NCBI GenBank assembly: GCA_015057755.1
Contig: SVDR01000007.1
Coordinates: 1-52,729 of the forward strand
Origin: Lachnoclostridium sp.
GTDB lineage: Bacteria > Bacillota_A > Clostridia > Lachnospirales > Lachnospiraceae
DNA: 52,729 nt
Reading direction: 5' to 3'
Shown here: positions 17,874 to 25,688 of the stretch, piece after piece
Layout: each line of letters starts with the position of its first letter
Position numbering within the stretch: the stretch's first letter is position 1
Position numbers and translations under genes: made by a program
The notes under the pieces: model-generated
Database searches by the model: none
The model's input: only the letters and a program-made list of their open reading frames with translations
What the model was told of the DNA's origin: nothing

Positions 17874-18740
17874 GTGAGACTGGTCATTGTAACCGGAATG
17901 TCAGGCGCGGGCAAGACGATCGCACTGAAAAATCTGGAAGATATGGGATTTTACTGCGTGGACAATCTCCCGATTCTATTAATTGAAAAGTTTGCAGAAC
18001 TGACGCTGAGCAGCCGCAATGAGCGGGAGGATATCGCTTTAGGAGTGGATATCCGAAGCGGTGAAGATCTTCCGATGCTGGAATGTATCATTGATAAATG
18101 GAGAGAGAGTTCATATCCGTTTTCCATTTTGTTCCTGGAAGCCAACGACGAGACGCTGATCAAGCGTTATAAGGAAACCAGAAGAAGTCATCCGCTTGCA
18201 AGAACCGGACGGATTGAGACCGGTATTGCGCAGGAGCGCGAAAAGCTGGGATTTCTGCGTGCAAAGGCGGATCAGATCATGGATACCAGCCGCATGCTGA
18301 CCAAAGAACTGCGTCAGAGTCTGGAAAATCTGTATTGTAACGGAAATAAGAAAAGCAATCTTTGCATCACCGTCCTGAGTTTCGGTTTTAAATACGGAAT
18401 TCCGGCAGATGCGGATCTTGTGTTTGATGTGAGATTTTTACCGAATCCGCACTATGTGGCGGAATTGCGTGCCCACACAGGCGTGGAGTCCTGCGTGCAG
18501 GAATTTGTCATGCAGGGCGGAACCGGAGCGGCATTTTTGGAGAAGCTGACGGATATGCTTCAGTTTTTGGTGCCGAATTACGATAAAGAGGGTAAAAATC
18601 AGCTTGTGATCGCCATCGGCTGTACCGGCGGAAAGCATCGTTCTGTGACGATCGCCTGCGAAGTGTTTGAGCGTTTGAAACAGGATGAGCGATATGAAGT
18701 GCACCTGGAGCATCGCGATGCAGGCGTTGAAGGCAAGTAG
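17874..18740 (+). CDS. rapZ: RapZ/YvcJ family nucleotide-binding protein
   Basis: P-loop NTPase of 288 residues in the RapZ (YvcJ) family. Walker A GMSGAGKT lies at residues ~8-15. The C-terminal domain shows VFDVRFLPNPHYV and IAIGCTGGKHRSV, both family hallmarks. In E. coli RapZ directs decay of the GlmZ sRNA; in Firmicutes the role is less clear and linked to cell-wall and competence functions. The start is GTG 17874, with AGGAGG at the end of murB. whiA follows after 23 nt; yvcK, usually between the two, is absent. Confidence 0.94.
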   Translation: MRLVIVTGMSGAGKTIALKNLEDMGFYCVDNLPILLIEKFAELTLSSRNEREDIALGVDIRSGEDLPMLECIIDKWRESSYPFSILFLEANDETLIKRYKETRRSHPLARTGRIETGIAQEREKLGFLRAKADQIMDTSRMLTKELRQSLENLYCNGNKKSNLCITVLSFGFKYGIPADADLVFDVRFLPNPHYVAELRAHTGVESCVQEFVMQGGTGAAFLEKLTDMLQFLVPNYDKEGKNQLVIAIGCTGGKHRSVTIACEVFERLKQDERYEVHLEHRDAGVEGK

Positions 18741-18763
18741 TTTGACGGAAGGAGATACGAGAA

Positions 18764-19732
18764 ATGTCGTTTTCTTCTCAGATTAAAGAGGAATTATCCA
18801 GACAGACAGCACCGGCGCGTCATTGTCAGATCGCTGAGATCGCTGCCATTCTGAGCCTTTGCGGTCGGATTCAGATTTCCGGAGACGACCATTACAGCAT
18901 TAAAATTCATACAGAAAATGTAACAGTAGCGAGAAAATGCTTTACATTATTGAAAAAAACATTTAATATAGTTACTGATATTTCAATACGACGGAATGCA
19001 CATTTGGGAAAAAACCGGATTTATTCGGTGGCTGTGAAGCAGCATGACGATGCACTCCGTATATTGAAGGCCACAAAGCTGCTGGCAGACGACGGTGAGA
19101 TCGGAGAAAATCTCAATGTTGTGGGAAACGTGGTAGTACAGAATCCGTGCTGCCGCAGGGCGTTTCTTCGCGGAGCGTTTCTTGCATCCGGTTCGATCAG
19201 CGATCCGGAGAAAGCGTACCATTTTGAGATCGTATGTGCGACCGAGCCGAAAGCCAGACAGATTCAGTCGATCATGGCGACTTTCGATGTGGAAGCAAAG
19301 ATCGTGATCCGAAAGAAATATTATGTGGTCTATATTAAAGAAGGGAACCAGATCGTCGATATGTTAAATGTCATGGAGGCCCATTTGTCACTGATGGAAC
19401 TGGAGAATATCCGCATTGTGAAAGAGATGCGAAGCAATGTGAATCGCCAGGTCAACTGTGAGACGGCCAACATCAATAAGACCGTATCTGCTGCGATGAA
19501 GCAGATCGCGGATATTGAGTACATTCGTGACACCGTCGGCTTTGAAAGTCTTCCGTCAGGGCTGGCAGAAATTGCCAGAGTACGACTGGAAAAACCGGAG
19601 GCGACCCTGAAAGAGCTCGGGGAAGAACTGGAACCACCTGTTGGAAAGTCTGGTGTGAACCACCGGCTCAGAAAACTTTGTGAGATGGCGGAACAGCTCA
19701 GAACACAGGGGACAGGAGGCGGAGCAGTATAA
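18764..19732 (+). CDS. whiA: DNA-binding protein WhiA
   Basis: Protein of 322 residues with an N-terminal degenerate LAGLIDADG homing-endonuclease fold (RRAFLRGAFLASGSISDPEKAYH) and a C-terminal helix-turn-helix domain (LKELGEELEPPVGKSGVNHRLRKL). WhiA controls sporulation-linked division in actinobacteria and affects division and carbon metabolism in Bacillus. AAGGAGAT precedes ATG 18764. It sits between rapZ and the Crh-like gene, as usual for Firmicutes. Confidence 0.95.
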   Translation: MSFSSQIKEELSRQTAPARHCQIAEIAAILSLCGRIQISGDDHYSIKIHTENVTVARKCFTLLKKTFNIVTDISIRRNAHLGKNRIYSVAVKQHDDALRILKATKLLADDGEIGENLNVVGNVVVQNPCCRRAFLRGAFLASGSISDPEKAYHFEIVCATEPKARQIQSIMATFDVEAKIVIRKKYYVVYIKEGNQIVDMLNVMEAHLSLMELENIRIVKEMRSNVNRQVNCETANINKTVSAAMKQIADIEYIRDTVGFESLPSGLAEIARVRLEKPEATLKELGEELEPPVGKSGVNHRLRKLCEMAEQLRTQGTGGGAV

Positions 19733-19772
19733 GCAGTATCAATTGCTCCGTGTGCAGTGAGGAGGATTAATT

Positions 19773-20027
19773 ATGACAAAAAGAACCGTGACTATTGAAC
19801 TTGCTTCCGGTCTTGAGGCGCGTCCGATCGCAATGCTGGTACAGCTTGCGAGCAGCTATGAGAGCAGGATTTATGTGCAGAGTGACAACAAAAAAGTGAA
19901 TGCCAAGAGTATTATGGGTATGATGACCCTGGATCTTCCGGTTGGCGAGCAGGTAATTATTACTGCTGACGGTGCTGACGAGGAAAAAGCGATCGATGAG
20001 ATCGAGAAATACCTCAGCAACCACTAA
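19773..20027 (+). CDS. Crh-like HPr paralogue with Glu at position 15
   Basis: HPr-fold protein of 84 residues. In PTS HPr the phosphoacceptor is His15 in a GxHARP motif; here the codons read GLEARP, so residue 15 is Glu. Bacillus Crh has Gln there. Ser46 and its context (NAKSIMGMM) are intact, so it can still be an HprK substrate. It should therefore not carry phosphate for sugar uptake but act as a signalling protein, probably as CcpA co-repressor when Ser-phosphorylated; that role is inferred from Crh. Its place right after whiA matches crh of Bacillus. GAGGAGG precedes ATG 19773 and a terminator follows. Confidence 0.9.
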   Translation: MTKRTVTIELASGLEARPIAMLVQLASSYESRIYVQSDNKKVNAKSIMGMMTLDLPVGEQVIITADGADEEKAIDEIEKYLSNH

Positions 20028-20048
20028 TGAAATATGAAAAATGTGCAG

Positions 20049-20079
20049 GAGACAGTCTTGAGAGAGGCTGTCTCTTTTT
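20049..20079 (+). terminator. Rho-independent terminator after the Crh-like gene
   Basis: GAGACAG pairs with CTGTCTC and TTTTT follows. It ends the hprK-murB-rapZ-whiA-crh-like transcript before dnaE. Confidence 0.8.
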
Positions 20080-20149
20080 GCTTGCGAAAAGCAGCATTAT
20101 CCTTTAAGATAGTAACAGACAGATTTGCGAAAGGTAACGGTGGAAGCAG

Positions 20150-23100
20150 ATGGCATTTACACATTTACACGTTCATACGGAGTACAGTCTTCTGGATGGC
20201 TCCAGTAAAATCAAAGAACTTGCGGCGCGGGCAAAAGAGCTTGGAATGGACAGCATGGCAATCACAGACCATGGTGCCATGTTTGGCGTGATCGATTTTT
20301 ACCGTGCGGCGAAGGAAAACGGGATTAAACCGATCCTGGGCTGTGAGGTTTATGTGTCTCCGGGTTCCAGATTCGACCGTGAAAATGTCAATGGCGAAGA
20401 CCGTTATTACCATTTAGTGCTTCTGGCGGAGAATAACGAAGGCTACCAGAACCTGATGAAGATCGTTTCCAAAGGTTATGTGGACGGCTTTTATTACAAA
20501 CCGCGTGTGGATATGGAAGTGCTGGAGCAGTACCATGAGGGTCTGATCGCACTCAGCGCCTGCCTTGCAGGTGAGGTGGCGAGATTCCTGCAGAGAGGAC
20601 TGTATGAGGAGGCGAAGACTGCGGCGGAAAAATACCGCATTGTCTTTGGTGACGGCAATTATTTCTTAGAACTGCAGGATCATGGAATCCCGATGCAGCG
20701 TCAGGTAAATCAGGGTCTTCTCCGACTGTCCAGGGAATTAAACATTCCGTTAGTTGTCACCAATGACTGTCATTATATCAATGCAGAGGACTGGGAACCG
20801 CATGATATCCTGCTCTGCATTCAGACCGGTAAGAAAGTAGCGGATGAGAACCGTATGCGCTACGACGGCGGTCAGTATTATGTAAAATCAGAAGATGAGA
20901 TGCGCCAGTTGTTTGGCTATGTGCCGCAGGCGCTTGAAAATACACACAGGATCGCGGAGCGCTGTAACGTGGAAATCGAGTTTGGCGTGACAAAGCTCCC
21001 CAAATACGAAGTTCCGGAAGGATTTGATTCTTGGACGTATCTGCAGCATCTCTGCCGCAAGGGCTTCACAGAGCGTTATCCGGATGGCGGAAAGGATCTG
21101 GAAGAACGTCTGGAGTATGAATTAAATACGATCAAAAACATGGGATATGTGGATTATTTCCTGATCGTGTGGGACTTCATTAACTATGCAAAATCCAACG
21201 GTATTGCGGTTGGTCCGGGCCGAGGCTCGGCGGCGGGCAGTATTGTTTCTTATTGTCTGCGGATCACGGACATTGATCCGATTCGTTACCAGCTCTTGTT
21301 TGAGCGATTCCTGAATCCGGAACGAGTATCCATGCCTGATATTGACGTGGATTTCTGTTATGAGCGGCGTCAGGAAGTCATTGATTACGTAGTAGAGAAG
21401 TATGGAAAAGATCAGGTTGCCCAGATCGTAACCTTCGGTACACTGGCAGCCCGCGGTGTGATCCGTGATGTGGGCCGAGTGATGGACCTTCCGTACGCCC
21501 TTTGTGACCAGGTATCCAAGATGGTTCCTGCAGAGCTCAATATTACATTGGAGCTGGCACTGAGGAAGAATCCGGAGCTGAAGGCGCTCTATGATTCTGA
21601 CGAGCAGGTTCACAAACTGATCGATATGTCCATGCGTCTGGAAGGTCTTCCGCGACATACTTCCATGCATGCGGCAGGTGTCGTGATCAGCCGTACCTCT
21701 GTGGACGAATATGTACCGTTGTCCAGAGGTTCCGACGGTACGATCACAACCCAGTTTACCATGACGACGCTGGAAGAGCTGGGCCTTTTGAAAATGGACT
21801 TCCTGGGCCTCAGAACCCTGACGGTGATCCAGGATGCAGTCAATATGATTGAAAAGAATCATGGACTTCAGATCGATCTGGAGCACATGAGCTACGATGA
21901 TAAAAAAGTATTTGAATCCCTCGGAACCGGAAAAAATGAGGGTGTGTTCCAGTTGGAAAGCGGCGGCTTTAAGACGTTCATGAAGGAGCTGAAGCCGAGC
22001 AGTCTGGAAGATATCATTGCCGGAATTTCTCTGTATCGTCCGGGTCCGATGGACTTTATCCCGAAATATTTAAAGGGTAAAAATGACCGTTCTGCCATTA
22101 CCTACACCTGTCCGCAGCTGGAGCACATTTTGAGTCCGACGTACGGATGTATCGTGTATCAGGAGCAGGTTATGCAGATCGTTCGAGATCTGGCAGGTTA
22201 TACGCTGGGACGAAGTGACCTGGTTCGCCGTGCCATGTCCAAGAAAAAAGCGTCTGTTATGGCGAAGGAGCGCCAGAATTTCGTTTACGGCAACGAGGAA
22301 GAAGGCGTGCGCGGATGTGTGGCGAGCGGTATCAGCGAGTCAGTAGCCAACCAGATTTACGATGACATGACAGACTTTGCGAAGTACGCATTTAACAAGT
22401 CCCATGCGGCTGCGTATGCGGTTGTTGCATATCAGACAGCATGGCTGAAATATTATTATCCGAAGGAGTTCATGGCGGCGCTGATGACTTCCGTCATGGA
22501 TAACGTGACGAAGGTTTCCGAGTATATTCTGGCATGCAGAAATATGGGAATTTCCATTTTGCCTCCGGATATCAATGAAGGTTACGGCGGATTCTCCGTT
22601 TCCGGAAACAGCATCCGCTACGGACTTTCTGCGATCAAGAGTGTCGGACGCTCCGTTGTGGATATGATCATCAAAGAACGCGAGGCCAATGGTCCGTTTA
22701 CGACGCTGGAAGATTTTGTGAGCCGTATGTCCAACAAGGAAGTCAATAAGAGAACGCTGGAGAGCTTTATCAAATCCGGAGCGCTGGATTCGCTTCCGGG
22801 AACCAGAAAGCAGAAGGGCATCGTGGCTCCGGATCTGCTGGAGAGCAAGGCGAAAGAAAAGAAAACAGGGTTTGAAGGTCAGCTGAGCTTCTTCGATTTC
22901 GTGGGAGAAGAGGAAAAGAGCAGCTTCCAGATCGCGATGCCTCCGGTGGGAGAATACGAGAAGGAAGAGCTGCTGGCATATGAAAAAGAAACGCTGGGTA
23001 TCTATGTCAGCGGACATCCGATGGAGGAATATCAGGAGCTCTGGCAGAAAAATGTGACAGCCAGAACGTCGGATTTCATTGTCGATGAGGACGGAAATAC

Positions 23101-23629
23101 GATCGTGGAGGACAATTCCATTGTGACGGTCGGCGGAATGATCACGGCGAAAAAAGTGAAGACTACCAAGAACAATCAGCTGATGGCATTTGTCAACCTG
23201 GAAGACATGGTCGGAACCGTTGAGGCGCTGATCTTCCCGAAAGTGTACGAAAAACACAAGCAGCATCTGGCAGAGGATTCGAAAGTATTTCTGCGCGGCC
23301 GTGTTTCTATCGGTGATGATCCGGTGGGCAAGCTGGTCTGCGAGGATGTGATCCCGTTCTCGGAGATCCCGAGTGAACTTTGGATCCAGTTCCAGAATCA
23401 GGCTCATTATCATCAGGTTTATGATGCAGTCATGGCAGCCCTGAGAAATTCTGAGGGAAAAGACCACGTGGTGCTTTACCTGAAAGAAGAGAAAGCTGTG
23501 AAACGTTTGTCTGCTAACTGGGCGGTCGATGCCAGAGGACTTTTGCATGCAGATCTTTGCAGGATTCTCGGCGACTGCAATGTGAAAGTGGTTGAAAAGA
23601 CCATTCAAAAGAAAAATAAGACCACTTAG
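20150..23629 (+). CDS. dnaE: DNA polymerase III subunit alpha, DnaE type
   Basis: Replicative C-family DNA polymerase of 1159 residues. The N-terminal PHP domain starts with HLHVHTEYSLLDG. Catalytic Asp residues are in PDIDVDFCYERR, preceded by GPGRGSAAGS. The finger and thumb region includes SLYRPGPMDFIPKYLKG and the tandem helix-hairpin-helix region around residues 800-900. A C-terminal OB fold is visible at VTVGGMITAKKVKTTKN. No DnaQ-type exonuclease insertion is seen, which separates it from PolC. ATG 20150 follows GGTGGAAG. Length is normal for DnaE of Clostridia. Confidence 0.96.
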   Translation: MAFTHLHVHTEYSLLDGSSKIKELAARAKELGMDSMAITDHGAMFGVIDFYRAAKENGIKPILGCEVYVSPGSRFDRENVNGEDRYYHLVLLAENNEGYQNLMKIVSKGYVDGFYYKPRVDMEVLEQYHEGLIALSACLAGEVARFLQRGLYEEAKTAAEKYRIVFGDGNYFLELQDHGIPMQRQVNQGLLRLSRELNIPLVVTNDCHYINAEDWEPHDILLCIQTGKKVADENRMRYDGGQYYVKSEDEMRQLFGYVPQALENTHRIAERCNVEIEFGVTKLPKYEVPEGFDSWTYLQHLCRKGFTERYPDGGKDLEERLEYELNTIKNMGYVDYFLIVWDFINYAKSNGIAVGPGRGSAAGSIVSYCLRITDIDPIRYQLLFERFLNPERVSMPDIDVDFCYERRQEVIDYVVEKYGKDQVAQIVTFGTLAARGVIRDVGRVMDLPYALCDQVSKMVPAELNITLELALRKNPELKALYDSDEQVHKLIDMSMRLEGLPRHTSMHAAGVVISRTSVDEYVPLSRGSDGTITTQFTMTTLEELGLLKMDFLGLRTLTVIQDAVNMIEKNHGLQIDLEHMSYDDKKVFESLGTGKNEGVFQLESGGFKTFMKELKPSSLEDIIAGISLYRPGPMDFIPKYLKGKNDRSAITYTCPQLEHILSPTYGCIVYQEQVMQIVRDLAGYTLGRSDLVRRAMSKKKASVMAKERQNFVYGNEEEGVRGCVASGISESVANQIYDDMTDFAKYAFNKSHAAAYAVVAYQTAWLKYYYPKEFMAALMTSVMDNVTKVSEYILACRNMGISILPPDINEGYGGFSVSGNSIRYGLSAIKSVGRSVVDMIIKEREANGPFTTLEDFVSRMSNKEVNKRTLESFIKSGALDSLPGTRKQKGIVAPDLLESKAKEKKTGFEGQLSFFDFVGEEEKSSFQIAMPPVGEYEKEELLAYEKETLGIYVSGHPMEEYQELWQKNVTARTSDFIVDEDGNTIVEDNSIVTVGGMITAKKVKTTKNNQLMAFVNLEDMVGTVEALIFPKVYEKHKQHLAEDSKVFLRGRVSIGDDPVGKLVCEDVIPFSEIPSELWIQFQNQAHYHQVYDAVMAALRNSEGKDHVVLYLKEEKAVKRLSANWAVDARGLLHADLCRILGDCNVKVVEKTIQKKNKTT

Positions 23630-23662
23630 TGAAAAAAATATCAATCCATCCATAAAAAAGCA

Positions 23663-23691
23663 TTGTAAAAATAAACAAAACATATTAAAAT
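23663..23691 (+). promoter_or_regulatory. Possible promoter of pfkA
   Basis: TTGTAA, a 17-nt spacer and TAAAAT lie 50 nt ahead of pfkA in a very A-rich gap after dnaE. Hexamers are imperfect, but spacing is ideal. Confidence 0.5.
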
Positions 23692-23740
23692 AAGAGCGAC
23701 TAGACTTTTAACCGACAGAAGGAGTTTGTGGAGGACATAT

Positions 23741-24718
23741 ATGACAAAAAAAGAGGTTAAGACAATCGGAGTACTCACGAGCGGCGGCGATGCGCCTGGT
23801 ATGAACGCAGCGATCCGCGCCGTAGTAAGGACAGCTATTAACAGAGGCCTCAAAGTCAAAGGTATTATGAGAGGATACGCAGGTCTGCTGCAGGAAGAGA
23901 TCATTGATCTGGAGACTACAAGTGTTTCCGATATCATCAACCGCGGCGGAACGATCCTTTATACAGCACGCAGCCAGGAGTTCCGCACAGAAGAGGGACA
24001 GAAACTTGGTGCTGAGATTTGCAGAAAGCACGGCATCGACGGAATTATTGTCATCGGCGGTGACGGTTCTTTCCGTGGCGCGGGAAAACTTTCCGCTCTT
24101 GGCATCAATACGATCGCGGTTCCGGGAACGATCGACCTGGATATTGCCTGTACAGATTATACGATCGGTTTTGATACAGCGGTCAATACCGCGATGGAGG
24201 CCATCGATAAAGTTCGTGACACATCCACTTCCCATGAACGCTGCAGTATCATCGAGGTTATGGGACGTCATGCGGGACATATCGCTCTTTGGTGCGGTAT
24301 CGCTAACGGTGCGGAGGACATTCTTCTTCCGGAGCGATATGATGGAAACGAGCAGTATCTGATCAACCGTATTATTGAAAATAGAAAGCGCGGCAAAAAA
24401 CATCACATCATCATCAATGCAGAGGGTATCGGCCATTCTACTTCCATGGCGAGAAGAATTGAGGCGGCGACCGGCGTTGAGACGAGAGCGACGATCATTG
24501 GCTATATTCAGCGAGGCGGTACACCGACCTGTAAGGACCGTGTCTATGCTTCAATCATGGGTTCCAAGGCAGCAGAGCTGATGGCTGACGGAAAGAGCAA
24601 CCGCGTGGTAGCTTATAAGAATGGTGAGTTCATTGATTATGATATTCAGGAAGCACTGAATATGACGAAGGACATTCCGGAGGAGCAGTTTGCGATCAGT
24701 AAGATGTTAGTCCGTTAA
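23741..24718 (+). CDS. pfkA: ATP-dependent 6-phosphofructokinase
   Basis: Glycolytic enzyme of 325 residues that makes fructose-1,6-bisphosphate, the signal sensed by HprK encoded upstream. The nucleotide loop TSGGDAPGMNAAIR and GGDGSFRGA are present; Gly in GGDGS points to ATP rather than pyrophosphate use. The catalytic segment reads GTIDLD (Asp132, Leu133, Asp134), where the usual family sequence is GTIDND. MGRHAGHIAL and the C-terminal RGGTPTCKDR fit fructose-6-phosphate binding. ATG 23741 follows GGAGG; an upstream TTG at 23726 is rejected because it lies before this site. Confidence 0.94.
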   Translation: MTKKEVKTIGVLTSGGDAPGMNAAIRAVVRTAINRGLKVKGIMRGYAGLLQEEIIDLETTSVSDIINRGGTILYTARSQEFRTEEGQKLGAEICRKHGIDGIIVIGGDGSFRGAGKLSALGINTIAVPGTIDLDIACTDYTIGFDTAVNTAMEAIDKVRDTSTSHERCSIIEVMGRHAGHIALWCGIANGAEDILLPERYDGNEQYLINRIIENRKRGKKHHIIINAEGIGHSTSMARRIEAATGVETRATIIGYIQRGGTPTCKDRVYASIMGSKAAELMADGKSNRVVAYKNGEFIDYDIQEALNMTKDIPEEQFAISKMLVR

Positions 24719-24806
24719 CAGATTGGAACGAAGGTTCCGGGGGGAGTCTGATAGCTTTTAGACCAGATGCGGGAAACCGGATCGAATCAGGGAAGGAGCA
24801 GAATGG

Positions 24807-25178
24807 ATGGGAATCAGAGAAGATCAGAAAATTGCTCCGTGTTGTGAGTATATGCATGTACATGAACATGTGGTAGAGAGGGTGAATGAGGTGATGCCCA
24901 GAGGTGAAGAACTGCAGAATCTGGCAGAGTTCTTCCGGGTATTTGGTGATTCTACAAGAATCCGCATTCTCTACGCGCTCAGTCAGTCTGAGCTTTGTGT
25001 TTGTGACATTGCAAGTCTTTTGGGCATGGGGCAGTCAGCAATTTCCCACCAGCTTCGGATCTTGAAGCAGATGCGGCTTGTGAAGTTCCGCAGGGAAGGA
25101 AAGAGTGTGTTGTATTCGCTGGCAGACAGCCATATCGAAACAATCCTCGCCCAGGGCATGGAGCATATCGGAGAGTAG
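24807..25178 (+). CDS. ArsR/SmtB family metal-sensing repressor
   Basis: Winged helix-turn-helix regulator of 123 residues. The core is FRVFGDSTRIRILYALSQSELCVCDIA, then MGQSAISHQLRILKQMRLV. Cys64 and Cys66 (the CVC of ELCVCD) match the alpha-3 site of CadC/ArsR, and an N-terminal Cys12-Cys13 with His17, His19 and His21 could complete a soft-metal site as in CadC. No metal exporter is next to it, so its target is unknown. An Lrp-type regulator gene follows 42 nt later. AAGGAG precedes the start; ATG 24807 keeps the frame. Confidence 0.88.
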   Translation: MGIREDQKIAPCCEYMHVHEHVVERVNEVMPRGEELQNLAEFFRVFGDSTRIRILYALSQSELCVCDIASLLGMGQSAISHQLRILKQMRLVKFRREGKSVLYSLADSHIETILAQGMEHIGE

Positions 25179-25220
25179 AGTGAAAAAGTTAGAATCCACA
25201 TCAGGATAAGGAGAAACAAT

Positions 25221-25658
25221 ATGGATCATATTGACAGAGAAATACTTCAGATCTTACAGCAAAATGCAAGAACATCGTTAAAGACCATCGCGGAGAAGAC
25301 ATTCCTTTCTTCGCCGGCTGTGTCTGCGCGAATTGAGAAGTTAGAGAAGGATCATGTGATCACCGGATATCAGGCACAGATCAATCCGATGAAACTGGGA
25401 TATCACATTATTGCATTTATCAATTTAAATGTTATGCCGGAAGATAAGCAGAAGTTCTATAAATATGCGGAATCGATCCCGAATATTCTGGAATGCAGCA
25501 GCGTGACCGGAGAGTACTCTGTCATGATGAAAGTGGCGTTTGAGAGTACGATGCAGCTGGATCAGTTTCTTGGACAGCTTCAGAAATTCGGAAAGACAAG
25601 TACTCAGATCGTGTTTGCAACACATGTGGGTCCGAGAGGCGTTCAGGTTCAGGATTAA
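25221..25658 (+). CDS. Lrp/AsnC family transcriptional regulator
   Basis: Regulator of 145 residues with an N-terminal helix-turn-helix (DREILQILQQNARTSLKTIA, then SSPAVSARIEKLEKD) and a C-terminal RAM ligand-binding domain (VTGEYSVMMKVAF). Family members sense amino acids and control their transport and breakdown. The M20D amidohydrolase gene starts about 30 nt downstream in the same direction, so it is the natural candidate target. AAGGAGAAACA precedes ATG 25221. Confidence 0.9.
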   Translation: MDHIDREILQILQQNARTSLKTIAEKTFLSSPAVSARIEKLEKDHVITGYQAQINPMKLGYHIIAFINLNVMPEDKQKFYKYAESIPNILECSSVTGEYSVMMKVAFESTMQLDQFLGQLQKFGKTSTQIVFATHVGPRGVQVQD

Positions 25659-25688
25659 TACTACATAGTTAAGTTGGAGTGGGAAGTT

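Noticed and set aside
19773..20027. General PTS phosphocarrier HPr
   Set aside because: The required His15 is Glu, so PTS phosphotransfer is not expected.
20034..20291. Short open frame between the Crh-like gene and dnaE
   Set aside because: It contains the terminator hairpin and runs into dnaE in another frame.
22340..23683. 447-residue open frame antisense to dnaE
   Set aside because: It is a shadow of dnaE codon bias, with His/Cys/Arg-rich composition and no known motif.
24720..24806. Terminator or riboswitch after pfkA
   Set aside because: GGAACGAAGGTTCC is a short palindrome without a T run, and no known riboswitch pattern is visible.
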